Source: Lachnospiraceae bacterium (lineage in GTDB: Bacteria; Bacillota; Clostridia; Lachnospirales; Lachnospiraceae). Taken from it: a stretch of 64,000 bases of DNA. Shown in pieces: positions 34,493 to 44,206 of the stretch. The position numbers were made by a program, and so were the translations under genes. Position 1 is the stretch's first letter. Each line of letters begins with the position of its first letter. Location: positions 58,784-122,783 of the forward strand of contig CAJTGB010000004.1 in assembly GCA_910575835.1 (NCBI GenBank), in the 5' to 3' direction. Below the pieces are notes generated by a model. The model was not told where the DNA came from. It did no database searches and saw nothing but the letters and a program-made list of their open reading frames with translations.

Positions 34493-35818
34493 TTAAAAAA
34501 TACAAATATTCTCGGAACAGACTCCTAAGCCTATTAGCTGTTCCTTCATTTTGGTATGATTTTTTGAATTTGCTATTACAAAGGTTGCATCAGGATACTG
34601 ATGAAAAGAATCTGCAACGGGCAATAGCGTATATCCCATTATTTTTTTATAGTGCAGATCAGCATTATTATCACATAAACAAAGAATCTGGTCAGAATAA
34701 TTCTGATACAAATTCAGAAAATGTTTTCCTCGTATTCCGCATCCAAAGACGACGATTTTTTTGGAGCCAATTTCTTTGACCGCTTTAAATATGCGCTGAA
34801 ACGAAAGATTTCCATCCTGCGCATGTTTGGCTATAGATTCCATAAAGGCTTTGGGATCGCTTATTAACATAAATGTATTTTGATAGTCCGATTTTGAAAG
34901 ACTATCTTCAATTAAATGACCTTGTTCGATATCCTTAGATAGCTCTGTTCGATATTTTTTCAAAAATTGTTCTCTTGCATCAGTTGGAAGACGAAATGTA
35001 TTCCAATAATAACTTTGATATTTCCATTGGTAATAAGCATCTAAAATATCATTTGAAAATAATTTTCTTTCAATTAACTGTTCTTTTAAATAATCATATT
35101 CCATAGAAATGGCAAAAATCTTACTGTTATCTTTTATAGAAGATTCAGTATTATCTGAACGATATTCATGCAGAGTTTCAGATAAATGATAACAAGATCC
35201 TGCTAAAGCGCAAACGAGAAATCGAAAAGATGTGTCCTGATAGGCGGCACCTGGAGATTCGAACATATGTATGCTATTATGCAATAAAAAGGATCGTTTG
35301 TATATTCCAGTCCAGATTGCACCGGTTGCTCCGCCTTTTAAGGTGTATGCATTGTATGCAGAATTCATCAATTTGTTATAACAATCTTGAGTATTATATT
35401 TTTTAACTTCATAATAAAATGTTTTGCCATCTATTTCAAAGAAAGTATCATAATTAGCATCTACATAATCTAAATCATATTTTTGAGCAAAATAATATAA
35501 TTGTTCTAACATAGACTCTTTCATACGATCATCACTTTCAAGAATCCCAATATAATCACCTCGGGCTTGAATGATTCCAATATTAATCTTATGTCCATAG
35601 CTAGTATTCGGATCATTTATAATTCTAATTCTTGAATCATGTCTTTGATAAGCTTTTAAAATTTCTGGAGAAGTATCTGTACTGCCTCCATCAATGCATA
35701 AGACTTCAATTTCTTTGAAAGATTGTTTGCATACACTTTCTAAGCATTGTTTCAAATATTTTTCTGAGTTATGTACCGTAACAAGGACTGTTATTTTAAT
35801 ATTTTCATTTAACTGCAT
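34493..35818 (-). CDS. GT2 glycosyltransferase with C-terminal Rossmann-like domain
   Basis: A 441-aa protein. A GT-A family 2 domain occupies about 1-230 (VTVLVTVHNSEKYLKQCLES in part, CIDGGSTDTSPEIL, GILESDDRMKESML, the metal-binding SDD). A helical linker follows, and about 360-441 is the recurrent module (KIVVFGCGIRGKHFLNLY ... LCDNNADLHYKKIMGY). It should transfer a sugar from a nucleotide donor. I prefer the ATG at 35818 because GAAGGAA precedes it; the ATG at 35839 has no ribosome site. Confidence 0.82.
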   Translation of the reverse strand: MQLNENIKITVLVTVHNSEKYLKQCLESVCKQSFKEIEVLCIDGGSTDTSPEILKAYQRHDSRIRIINDPNTSYGHKINIGIIQARGDYIGILESDDRMKESMLEQLYYFAQKYDLDYVDANYDTFFEIDGKTFYYEVKKYNTQDCYNKLMNSAYNAYTLKGGATGAIWTGIYKRSFLLHNSIHMFESPGAAYQDTSFRFLVCALAGSCYHLSETLHEYRSDNTESSIKDNSKIFAISMEYDYLKEQLIERKLFSNDILDAYYQWKYQSYYWNTFRLPTDAREQFLKKYRTELSKDIEQGHLIEDSLSKSDYQNTFMLISDPKAFMESIAKHAQDGNLSFQRIFKAVKEIGSKKIVVFGCGIRGKHFLNLYQNYSDQILCLCDNNADLHYKKIMGYTLLPVADSFHQYPDATFVIANSKNHTKMKEQLIGLGVCSENICIF

Positions 35819-35845
35819 AGAGTATTCCTTCGCATTCATTTAGAT

Positions 35846-37252
35846 TTAATCTTTTAGCAGATTATATTGGTGTATTGTATCCTGAATAATTGCTTCAAGC
35901 CTGTTACCAAAGTGATCTAATGTGAAGAATTTTTCATATGTTTTTCTTGCGTTTATACCCATTTCCTGTAATTGGTTTTTATTATTAATTACCCAACTCA
36001 TTTTCTGTGAAAGATCGGTACATTCTCCGGTTTTGCATATGAAACCATTCTCACCATCTTTAATATAAGCGCTCATACCGATTATATCGGATACAATACA
36101 GACTTTTCCGTACATCATGCCTTCAGTAATCACTATTGACATAGGTTCTTCTAATGAAGGGCATACTACAACATCAATCTCAGCATAGGCTGCATTTATT
36201 TCTTGTCTGCTCAAATTTCCACAAATATGTATAGTCTGTTCTTCTAAAATACTATTTTTAATTTTTGTACTGTAATCATCATTGCCTATATGACCAATAA
36301 TAGAGAACTGCGCCCGCTCTTTGTCTTGTTCAGTTAATAATTTTATGGCTTGAATAAAAATATCTTGTGCTTTTCGAGGAATAACAGATCCTATAATCGC
36401 AAAATGTGTTTGTTCTTTCTGGGTGTCGGTAAATTTGTTCATATCAGGTATGCCGAAAGGAAGAGTATTCTTTATTCTGCCAGGAAAGTAGGAATTAAAA
36501 TAGTTCTTGCTAATATTGCTGACTGCTAATATATTAATTTTTGACATTGCAATTAAGTCAGCATATTCATCAAACTGATATATCGTATCATCAAAGAGTG
36601 ATTTAAATTCGTGAATCCACCATATAACAGGTTTAAGCTTGCTGATTTCACACGCACAGCGTATCATCTGAAAAACATTTACTAACACAACGTCAAACTG
36701 TTGTATAAAATAAAGTTCTTCTTTATATAAATAGGGTAGAGCAGGACATATTATAACGTTAATTCCTCTATTTTGAGTCTCCGTTATAAACATTGGATTT
36801 CCGCCGGGGGCTGCTAGAATTACTTGGTATCCGCAGATATCCAATGCCATTGAAGCATAAACGGCTGCAAGTGAACCGCCGTTGTAATCTAAGTCAGTTG
36901 TTATGATCAAAACCCTGCTTTTTACTTTTTTAATTGTGTCTAACCCGCAATATAATTTAAAATTACCATGTTCATACTTGGCTAAAAATTGATCCCAATA
37001 CCATATCTTTTCTTTTTTTATACCAAGGCTAAGTAATTGCGCCTTCATTTTATTCGCGTGAACACTCATAAGAACTATTATGTCAAAAGTAAATTTAGAG
37101 ATGTCATTTGGTGAAATGATTGGAAACCCATCAATATATCGGCTATGTAAATTATGGTTATTATCAATAAATGCAATGATATCCGCTCTGGAAGTAATAT
37201 ATTGTTTCCTGTTTTGATAATATTTTCCAGTACCAAAAATTAAAATTTTCAT
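35846..37252 (-). CDS. Rossmann-like domain fused to a GT4 glycosyltransferase
   Basis: A 468-aa protein with the module at the N-terminus (MKILIFGTGKYYQNRKQY ... FIDNNHNLHSRYIDGFPI, about 1-95), then a GT-B family 4 glycosyltransferase (LDYNGGSLAAVYASMAL; FAIIGSVIPRKAQDIFIQAI; VVCPSLEEPMSIVITEGMMY with the E-x7-E-like motif). The order is the reverse of the neighbouring GT2 fusion. Base composition is clearly more AT-rich than in the flagellar block. AGGAG precedes the ATG. Confidence 0.82.
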   Translation of the reverse strand: MKILIFGTGKYYQNRKQYITSRADIIAFIDNNHNLHSRYIDGFPIISPNDISKFTFDIIVLMSVHANKMKAQLLSLGIKKEKIWYWDQFLAKYEHGNFKLYCGLDTIKKVKSRVLIITTDLDYNGGSLAAVYASMALDICGYQVILAAPGGNPMFITETQNRGINVIICPALPYLYKEELYFIQQFDVVLVNVFQMIRCACEISKLKPVIWWIHEFKSLFDDTIYQFDEYADLIAMSKINILAVSNISKNYFNSYFPGRIKNTLPFGIPDMNKFTDTQKEQTHFAIIGSVIPRKAQDIFIQAIKLLTEQDKERAQFSIIGHIGNDDYSTKIKNSILEEQTIHICGNLSRQEINAAYAEIDVVVCPSLEEPMSIVITEGMMYGKVCIVSDIIGMSAYIKDGENGFICKTGECTDLSQKMSWVINNKNQLQEMGINARKTYEKFFTLDHFGNRLEAIIQDTIHQYNLLKD

Positions 37253-37266
37253 TAGGTAAATACTCC

Positions 37267-38499
37267 TTAGCTGCGAATAAAAAAGTGAATGTTTGGAAAA
37301 TCTTGCTTAATTGAATAAATCGTTCTCAGAATTTCCTCCTGGTATTTCTCATCTACTGCTATAATAATCCCGCAGTTGTTGTCTAAATTGATTTGGTATA
37401 TAGACAGAACCGATAATCCTAAAACTACCTTTGGATCTTGATGAACTGCACTTTCTAAAAACGCAGTAGGTTTTTTCCCTTTGTTATTAAGCATGCAAAA
37501 ACATCTTTTGCCTATTTTCCCGGATCCATATACATAAATATGTTCAAATTGATCAACAAATTTTAACAAGTCATTCATTCTATTTTCATAGCTTTTAAGT
37601 TCCGAAATTTCATAAAGCCCATAAGACGAAAATACACTGGCCAAAGCAAGATGTGAATATTCAATTCGCTCTCCAGCATATCTGTCGGTCATAACCCATC
37701 CGGTATCATATCCGGCGTCTTGTGCAACATATGCTAAAATTCTTTCTATCGCATGACTGATAGTTCCGTCACCCGCTAAGGGTTCGTCATCAAAATCTTC
37801 ATACGTCCATTCAATTTCAAATAATTTCTTTAATGCAGATACCTTTGCCCAGAATACAGTTCCTAGTGTGAGTGGAGGTTTGTTTATGTTTAAATCACAA
37901 TGTAAATTCATCTTTTGAGCCAGTTCTGCAGTTAAAGGATAATTTACTGTCCAGGAGTTTAAATAGATTGTAGTGTCATATTCACATATAGGCGGCGGCG
38001 GAACCAATAACCCCAAGTTACTATTTTCATAAAAAGTCATTAATACATTTTCTATATAGTTTGTACTGCCGATGGTATTTTCACATAGACACTTGATCCA
38101 TTCCGAGGTATCATTAATTGAAGAAGTATTTTTGGCCTTTTTATCATGCAAAAAGCATACATAATCATATTTTAATATTTCTTTTCGAGAAGCGACGAGA
38201 AGGGCACTAATATCGCGTCCTCTGTTTTCTTTTTCAAAAATTTTGCAATTTATTCTTTTACTTATATCTGATTGTAAAAGAATTTTGTTTACTTTCTTTT
38301 CTGAAGAAGTAATAATTATATCTATATAATCAGGAATAGATTCCATATATTTTAAATAGTAATTAACAGTGCTTGCATAGTGCAGATGGACTACAATTAG
38401 GATCCTCTGGGATATAGATGTAGTTATGCTGTAATTTAGGTTTAAAGGCAATATTATATTTAATTTTTTTCTCTTTTTGATATCATGTACATTTTCCAT
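37267..38499 (-). CDS. RgpF-type rhamnan synthesis protein with C-terminal Rossmann-like domain
   Basis: A 410-aa protein. Residues about 30-310 match the RgpF/rhamnan-synthesis F family (ENRGRDISALLVASRKEI; YDYVCFLHDKKAKN; LTLGTVFWAKVSALKKLFE; EPLAGDGTISHAIERILAY). About 325-410 is a variant of the cluster's module (HIYVYGSGKIGKRCFCML). RgpF proteins take part in building rhamnose-containing polymers, probably as glycosyltransferases. It starts 15 bp after the rfbF gene. Confidence 0.78.
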   Translation of the reverse strand: MENVHDIKKRKKLNIILPLNLNYSITTSISQRILIVVHLHYASTVNYYLKYMESIPDYIDIIITSSEKKVNKILLQSDISKRINCKIFEKENRGRDISALLVASRKEILKYDYVCFLHDKKAKNTSSINDTSEWIKCLCENTIGSTNYIENVLMTFYENSNLGLLVPPPPICEYDTTIYLNSWTVNYPLTAELAQKMNLHCDLNINKPPLTLGTVFWAKVSALKKLFEIEWTYEDFDDEPLAGDGTISHAIERILAYVAQDAGYDTGWVMTDRYAGERIEYSHLALASVFSSYGLYEISELKSYENRMNDLLKFVDQFEHIYVYGSGKIGKRCFCMLNNKGKKPTAFLESAVHQDPKVVLGLSVLSIYQINLDNNCGIIIAVDEKYQEEILRTIYSIKQDFPNIHFFIRS

Positions 38500-38514
38500 A
38501 TATTTTCAATACTC

Positions 38515-39303
38515 CTATGAGTTATAGCGCGTCCAAACCATCCAACTCGCTTTTTTATCTAATATCAATTGTTCAAGATATTTCTTGTCTCTCAAGGTAT
38601 CCATACAATGCCAAAACCCTTCATATTTATAGGCTGCCATTTCTTTATTTTGAGCAAAAGTTTCCAAGGCTTCTTTTTCTAGTATGGAGTTATCGCCTTC
38701 TATATAATTAAAAATCTGGGGAGATACAACCATAAATCCTCCATTTATCCATCCGCCATCTTCTTTTGTTTTTTCTGCAAAACGATTGACACATCCGTCT
38801 TTGCCGATATCCAAAGTTCCAAATCTATTTTCTACCTGAATTGCAGTAATTGTTAACTTTTTCTTCATTCGATAATGAAAATCAAGCAGCTCTTGAAAAT
38901 TGATATCACATAGACCGTCTCCATATGTTAACATAAATTCTTCATTTCCTATATATGGTTCTATTCTCTTTATTCTTCCGCCTGTCAAAGTATCTAAACC
39001 AGTATCAACAACCGTCACCTTCCAAGGTTCCGATACATTATTATGTATTGTCATTAGATTATCTTTGCTAAAATCAAATGTAACATCTGCATGATATAAA
39101 TAATAGTTTGCAAAATATTCTTTTATAATATTTTGTTTATATCCGGCACAAATAATAAAATCATTAAATCCGTAATAAGAATAACTTTTCATAATATGCC
39201 AAAGAATCGGTCTTCCGCCAAGTTCTATCATAGGTTTAGGCTTGTTTATTGATTCTTCACTAATTCTTGTCCCGTATCCACCTGCCAATATGACAACCTT
39301 CAT
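38515..39303 (-). CDS. rfbF: glucose-1-phosphate cytidylyltransferase
   Basis: A 262-aa RfbF homologue that makes CDP-glucose from CTP and glucose-1-phosphate. The nucleotide-binding start is MKVVILAGGYGTRISEES, then KPKPMIELGGRPILWHIMKS, FMLTYGDGLCD, and WINGGFMVVSPQIFNYI. Full family length. AAGGTGG precedes the ATG. With rfbG at 41968 it supplies CDP-4-keto-6-deoxyglucose. Confidence 0.94.
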   Translation of the reverse strand: MKVVILAGGYGTRISEESINKPKPMIELGGRPILWHIMKSYSYYGFNDFIICAGYKQNIIKEYFANYYLYHADVTFDFSKDNLMTIHNNVSEPWKVTVVDTGLDTLTGGRIKRIEPYIGNEEFMLTYGDGLCDINFQELLDFHYRMKKKLTITAIQVENRFGTLDIGKDGCVNRFAEKTKEDGGWINGGFMVVSPQIFNYIEGDNSILEKEALETFAQNKEMAAYKYEGFWHCMDTLRDKKYLEQLILDKKASWMVWTRYNS

Positions 39304-39315
39304 AATTTATCCACC

Positions 39316-40203
39316 TTATTTGATATTTAAAAAATTTTTTAATCCAGTTTCTATAGAATATTTTTCTTGCCATCCTGGCAATACTTCCCCTATTCCTTCA
39401 GGATTCATAATTTCTCTATTTCTGTTATCACGTTTTCCAAAATTCAATTGAATATTTTTCCCGGATAGATTTTTTAGCTGTAATACGATGTCTTTTAATG
39501 GAATAGGTATTTCGCTTCTAATGGAATATTCTTTATGTTCCTGTGATTTACTTGTTTTGATAAGTTTCAAGGCATGCATATATGCAGAAATAACATCATC
39601 TATATAACAATAGAATACCTTTTGTTCGCAAGATGTCATATCTAGTGTCTCGCCGTCTCTCATATCGCGGATTATATTTAAAACTTTCTTTCTCTCATCA
39701 TCTTTTCCGTAAGTATCAAAGAGCTTAAGCGTTATGCTTTTACATCCCATAACTTCGGTGTAATATTTTAACATATTGCTAAAGGCCATCTTAGTGGCAG
39801 CATATAAATCAACCGGATTATAATTGTCACCGTCATAATTCTGCCAATAGCTGCCTGTATTAATAATATTTTTACATCCAGCTTTACATATTGCATCCAA
39901 CATTTTAACCGGTGCAGTAAGGTTACTGTCTAATAAATCAGAAAGATTCGCCTCCGAATGTTCTGAGATAAATTTCCCGGCAAGATGAACAAAATAATCG
40001 GGTTCTATTTCTTTCATCTGAGTATAGAATTTTTTAATATTATCTTCTAACATAATAATTCGTTTACTAGACACATATTTTTTCAATTCTTTTAAGTTGC
40101 TTTGCTTACGAACGATAGCATACACTTCGTACTTTGAATCCAATGCCTTGCACAAATGCAGACCAATATATCCGGTAGCCCCGCTTATGATTACTTTTTC
40201 CAT
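39316..40203 (-). CDS. NAD-dependent epimerase/dehydratase-family (SDR) nucleotide-sugar reductase
   Basis: A 295-aa extended SDR (ISGATGYIGLHLCKAL glycine motif; HLAGKF; DLYAATKMAFSNML with catalytic Tyr and Lys; VFYCYIDDVISAYMHAL). It resembles the CDP-abequose/CDP-paratose synthase type. In this cluster the likely job is the final 4-keto reduction of the CDP-sugar. It ends 12 bp before rfbF. Confidence 0.8.
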   Translation of the reverse strand: MEKVIISGATGYIGLHLCKALDSKYEVYAIVRKQSNLKELKKYVSSKRIIMLEDNIKKFYTQMKEIEPDYFVHLAGKFISEHSEANLSDLLDSNLTAPVKMLDAICKAGCKNIINTGSYWQNYDGDNYNPVDLYAATKMAFSNMLKYYTEVMGCKSITLKLFDTYGKDDERKKVLNIIRDMRDGETLDMTSCEQKVFYCYIDDVISAYMHALKLIKTSKSQEHKEYSIRSEIPIPLKDIVLQLKNLSGKNIQLNFGKRDNRNREIMNPEGIGEVLPGWQEKYSIETGLKNFLNIK

Positions 40204-40219
40204 CTATTAGTCCTACACT

Positions 40220-41455
40220 TTATAATTCTGTAATTTCAGGAATTAAAACTAAAAATCTTCCGCCCCATTCCCTAATATACGAAAGTTGACTTATAATTTC
40301 TGTTTTTAGATTCCAAGGAATTATAAGTACATAGTCTGGTTTTGTTTCTTTGATCCTTTCTGGAGAAACAACCGGAATAAATGATCCCGGAAGATATAAA
40401 TTTTGTTTGAAAGGGCTTATATCTGCAACATAATCTATAATATCATTTTTGATACCGCAATAATTAAATAAAGTATTGCCTTTTGCTGCTGCTCCATAGC
40501 CTACAATTGTTTTTTTATTTTTCTTTAAATTAATTAATTTTGCCCATATATTTAATTTGATGTTTTTTACCTTTTCATGGAATTCTTTATAAACATTCAC
40601 TTTATCTAATCCAAATGCCAGTTCTTCATTTATGATATTTTCAACAGCTTCCGAGATATCTACATTTGCATTTGCTTTATGTGATATAAAAACTCTTAGA
40701 GATCCGCCGTGTGTATCTAATTTTTGTATATCATATATTTTCATACCATTATCATGAAAGATCCTTTTTACTGACAAAATATCTAAATACGAAAAATGTT
40801 CATGATAAATAGTGTCAAATTGATTATATTTTATAAGATTCAGCAAATGTGGAAATTCTAAAGTGATTGTTCCGCTTTCCTTCAAAGCCAGACTTAATCC
40901 TTTTACAAAATCACCAATATATGGAACATGAGCCAGAACGTTGTTACCGATAATTAAATCAAATTTGTCTCTTTCACATACTAGTTTCTCCGCAAGCGTT
41001 GCTCCGAAAAAGTCATCTATTGTTTCAATACCTTTGCTTTTTGCGATTTCTGCGGTAGAAGTCGAAGGTTCAATTCCCAAAGGATTTATTTGATATTTTT
41101 TGAAATATTGTAATAGATATCCATCATTAGAAGCAATTTCCATTACTTTTGATGTGTTTGTTAATTCTAATCTCTTTACAATGTAATCAACATAATTTTC
41201 ACTATGTTTTAACCAACTTGTAGAAAAAGAACTGTAATATTTGTATTCCTCGTTAAACACACCTTCCGGCATTTCATAGTCTACAACCTGTACCAATTTA
41301 CAGGCATCACAATAAAAAACTTTTAATGGCAAGGTATGCTGCCCTTTTGATAATCTATTGTTTGCCAGGTAGTCATTAGACAAAGGTGCAACGCCTAAAT
41401 CAGTCATACATATTTTTAATTCCGCTCCGCAATACCTGCATATTGATTGTCCCAT
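40220..41455 (-). CDS. NDP-sugar C-methyltransferase
   Basis: A 411-aa protein with the three-part layout of TylC3/MtmC-type sugar C-methyltransferases. It has a zinc-binding start (CRYCGAELK and YCDACKLVQV), a SAM domain (VMEIASNDGYLLQYFKKY; LIIGNNVLAHVPYIGDFVKG; EFPHLLNLI; YHEHFSYLD), and a C-terminal Rossmann-like domain (TIVGYGAAAKGNTLFNYC ... YVADISPFKQ). Relatives add a methyl group to C3 of a 4-keto sugar nucleotide. CGGAGG precedes the ATG; it starts 3 bp after the RmlC-like gene. Confidence 0.88.
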   Translation of the reverse strand: MGQSICRYCGAELKICMTDLGVAPLSNDYLANNRLSKGQHTLPLKVFYCDACKLVQVVDYEMPEGVFNEEYKYYSSFSTSWLKHSENYVDYIVKRLELTNTSKVMEIASNDGYLLQYFKKYQINPLGIEPSTSTAEIAKSKGIETIDDFFGATLAEKLVCERDKFDLIIGNNVLAHVPYIGDFVKGLSLALKESGTITLEFPHLLNLIKYNQFDTIYHEHFSYLDILSVKRIFHDNGMKIYDIQKLDTHGGSLRVFISHKANANVDISEAVENIINEELAFGLDKVNVYKEFHEKVKNIKLNIWAKLINLKKNKKTIVGYGAAAKGNTLFNYCGIKNDIIDYVADISPFKQNLYLPGSFIPVVSPERIKETKPDYVLIIPWNLKTEIISQLSYIREWGGRFLVLIPEITEL

Positions 41456-41458
41456 CTT

Positions 41459-41965
41459 TTACCTCCGGATATATTTGTCTAAAGTTATCAAATTACTGTC
41501 ACGTTCACTAAGAATAGGAGTTTTAGTTTTCCATTCATAGCCAAAACTGTCCCATCGAATCCCCATATCATAATTAGAGTGATACTGACCCGAAATATTG
41601 TAGAGAACCAAAGTTTTATCCTTTTTTGCATGATATCCCCATGCGCAATATTCAGGAATCAGCAAAGAAAACGGTGTATCTGCATCAAAATCTATATGTT
41701 CTATCTTCAAATATGTATCGGATTCATTCCGCAGATCTAAGACGACTCCTTCTATACATCCTTCTAATACGGTGATTATTTTTTTTTGTCCATAAGGAAA
41801 TGGTTGAAAATGCATGCCGCGTATAACGTCTTTATAAGACAAAGATAAAAATATCTCGTTATTAGAAAAATCTTTTATGTCTTTCGATTCAAAAATCTTC
41901 CAGCTTTCCCCTCTTTTATCGTTTGATATCTTTTTATCTATTAATTCAACTCCATCAATATTCAC
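41459..41965 (-). CDS. RmlC-like dTDP-4-dehydrorhamnose 3,5-epimerase family protein
   Basis: A 168-aa cupin of the RmlC family (DKRGESWKIFESKDI; SYKDVIRGMHFQPFP with the conserved RG.H; VVLDLRNESDTYLK; LLIPEYCAWGYHA). It epimerises C3 and/or C5 of 4-keto-6-deoxy sugar nucleotides. The likely start is GTG at 41965, 8 bases after GGGAG and 2 bp after the rfbG stop; a TTG at 41980 is in frame but has no ribosome site. Next to the C-methyltransferase it probably inverts C5 of the CDP-sugar. Confidence 0.85.
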   Translation of the reverse strand: MNIDGVELIDKKISNDKRGESWKIFESKDIKDFSNNEIFLSLSYKDVIRGMHFQPFPYGQKKIITVLEGCIEGVVLDLRNESDTYLKIEHIDFDADTPFSLLIPEYCAWGYHAKKDKTLVLYNISGQYHSNYDMGIRWDSFGYEWKTKTPILSERDSNLITLDKYIRR

Positions 41966-41967
41966 GA

Positions 41968-43062
41968 TTATTTCTCCCAAACGAGCATATTTTCTTGTTT
42001 CATTTTAGCAAGATATTCCTTGCTTTGACATTCCATACAATTCAGAATATCAGCATTATTAAAATATTTCTCATATAATTCAACAAGTTTTTTCATTGAA
42101 TAACGTATATTCCAACAAGGTTTCCATTTTAAGTTATTCTTTAGCTTTGAAGAATCCAACTTTAGACAATTAGCTTCATGAGGTCCCTCATGACAGGTGC
42201 TTTCCCATTCGATATTGTAATTAGTTAATGTCTTCCATTCCTCGCAAAAAATATTAACTAATTCACCTGTACTTAAACAGTTTATATCGTCTGGCCCAAT
42301 GTTATATGTTCCCTCAAATTTTCTGTCGTTATGCTGGGCTTCTGCAATCATCAAATAAGCCATAAGCGGTTCTAAGACATGTTGATATGGTCTCACTGAA
42401 TATGGATTTCTAACCAGTATCTTTCTGTCTTCTTTTATGGCTTGAATACAATCCGGAATGATTCTATCTTTTGAAAAATCACCGCCTCCAATCACATTTC
42501 CCGCTCTTGCTGTAGATACTGCAGTTTTTCCATTCTGAAAATATGATTTTTTATAACTGGAAGTCACTAATTCAGAACACGATTTTGAATTAGAATACGG
42601 GTCATGACCGTTTAACTCTTCGTTTTCACGATACCCCCATTCCCATTCCTTATTCAAGTACACTTTATCTGTTGTTACATTTATAACAGATCTTATGCTT
42701 TCTGTAGAACGTACACATTCTAAGACATTTACTGTGCCCATTACATTAATTGCATATGTATCTACAGGATTTTGGTAAGATTCTCTTACAAGCGGCTGTG
42801 CTGCCATATGAATTACAATTTCTGGTTTAGTTTTGATAAATATATTTTTTAACTTGTCAATATCACGTATATCTCCTATGACAGATTCTATATTCTTATC
42901 CATATTACTTAGAGAAAACAAATTAGGAGTTGTCGGCGGCTGCAACGCATACCCAGTAATATCTGCTCCTAACAAGTTTAAAATCTGACACATCCAAGTC
43001 CCCTTAAATCCGGTATGCCCTGTAATTAATATTTTTTTTCCTTCAAAAAATTTTGCGTTCAT
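41968..43062 (-). CDS. rfbG: CDP-glucose 4,6-dehydratase
   Basis: A 364-aa extended SDR typical of RfbG (ILITGHTGFKGTWMCQILNL; TKPEIVIHMAAQPLVRESYQ; NVTTDKVYLNKEW; HDPYSNSKSCSELVTSS with catalytic Tyr/Lys; NVIGGGDFSKDRIIPD; RPYQHVLEPLMAYL). It converts CDP-glucose to CDP-4-dehydro-6-deoxyglucose. No rfbH (C3 dehydrase) is in the window, so the product is expected to keep its 3-OH, in line with a C-methylated 6-deoxy sugar instead of a 3,6-dideoxy sugar. Confidence 0.94.
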   Translation of the reverse strand: MNAKFFEGKKILITGHTGFKGTWMCQILNLLGADITGYALQPPTTPNLFSLSNMDKNIESVIGDIRDIDKLKNIFIKTKPEIVIHMAAQPLVRESYQNPVDTYAINVMGTVNVLECVRSTESIRSVINVTTDKVYLNKEWEWGYRENEELNGHDPYSNSKSCSELVTSSYKKSYFQNGKTAVSTARAGNVIGGGDFSKDRIIPDCIQAIKEDRKILVRNPYSVRPYQHVLEPLMAYLMIAEAQHNDRKFEGTYNIGPDDINCLSTGELVNIFCEEWKTLTNYNIEWESTCHEGPHEANCLKLDSSKLKNNLKWKPCWNIRYSMKKLVELYEKYFNNADILNCMECQSKEYLAKMKQENMLVWEK

Positions 43063-43085
43063 TAGTACATGCCCTTTTCATATTT

Positions 43086-44198
43086 TTACCCCAGAAATGG
43101 GAATAAAATTTGATTTTTCTCAAATTTTCCAGATAGTTTTTCCTGCATTTCAGCTAGGGCAACTTTTCCCAAAGCAACAATTATCCCATCATGCGGATCC
43201 ATCATAAAATCGCCGAAGGCTATCTCATCTAATTCAATGGGTTTTGATACAACATGCGCTTCTATCTCCCAATTTTTATAACTAAAATATGCATCTAATT
43301 CTTTGCCGTATTTTCCATTGCCAAAAATATATATTTTATTATGATTCTTTTTAAATTCCTCTAATGTTTCTATTGAAAATGGCCGCCATCTTTTTTCACG
43401 ACTTTGGATTTTAATATGATCAATAATCAAATTTGTATCATAATTTGTATTTTCTTGAAGGTACTGAAGCGCTTTCTTCATTTGTGTAAAATTACCAATT
43501 GACATTGTTTTATATTTTATAATTGGAAATTTATATTCGGTTAGCAGCTCATAAATATATTCGGTACATGGGTCTATACCTTCTGCTATATATGGGTTTA
43601 TTCCGTGTATATCTATCCAAGAAGTGTATTTGAATCCCTTTTTTTTAAACCATTGGGTAAATCGGCATTCAAAATTCTCCACAGCTTCATAATAGTCTCT
43701 TGGGTATTTCAAATCTTCCCAAAATTTCAAAAAATGGATGCTTTGAAACATATTTTTTCTTATTGCTAGAAAATATGCTTGTATATGCTCTGGTACTAAG
43801 TCTCTGCCTTTGCATAAGCGAACACCACCATGGTGTCTGCTTAGACCCCAAAAATCAACCTTCTCTTCTTCCATACGCTTAAAAATATCTGTCCATTCAT
43901 AAAATGGACCATAAAATGTGCTATTAAAAATAATTATTTCATCCCATAGATCCCATGTTTCTTGGTGCAAATCTAAGAAAAAATCTTTATAAGCACCCGC
44001 ATCAAATCCGATATTTTCTCTTTGGTAAATTATATCTGAATAAACTTGTAATTTCTGAAATTCACTATCTGATAATTTTCCGTTAACAATTATAATTAAT
44101 TTTGAAAGTACAGATTGAAAACTTCCGAGTAATGTTTCTATATAATCATTTACTACACCATTTTTCTCATAAAAATGAAAAACACCCAATCTTTTCAT
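43086..44198 (-). CDS. RgpF N-half-like protein with C-terminal Rossmann-like domain
   Basis: A 370-aa protein. Residues about 1-240 match the first half of RgpF-family proteins (QRENIGFDAGAYKDFFLDL; WDEIIIFNSTFYGPFYEWTD; VDFWGLSRHH). The last 85 residues carry the module (KIYIFGNGKYGKELDAYF). Compared with its neighbour at 44207 it has only one of the two RgpF halves. Probably a glycosyltransferase of the glycan. AGGAG precedes the ATG. Confidence 0.72.
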   Translation of the reverse strand: MKRLGVFHFYEKNGVVNDYIETLLGSFQSVLSKLIIIVNGKLSDSEFQKLQVYSDIIYQRENIGFDAGAYKDFFLDLHQETWDLWDEIIIFNSTFYGPFYEWTDIFKRMEEEKVDFWGLSRHHGGVRLCKGRDLVPEHIQAYFLAIRKNMFQSIHFLKFWEDLKYPRDYYEAVENFECRFTQWFKKKGFKYTSWIDIHGINPYIAEGIDPCTEYIYELLTEYKFPIIKYKTMSIGNFTQMKKALQYLQENTNYDTNLIIDHIKIQSREKRWRPFSIETLEEFKKNHNKIYIFGNGKYGKELDAYFSYKNWEIEAHVVSKPIELDEIAFGDFMMDPHDGIIVALGKVALAEMQEKLSGKFEKNQILFPFLG

Positions 44199-44206
44199 AT
44201 ATACTC

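Noticed and set aside
39316..40203. Assigning the SDR a specific name such as CDP-abequose or CDP-paratose synthase
   Set aside because: Those act on 3,6-dideoxy intermediates that need rfbH, which is absent here; the family call is kept but not the specific product.
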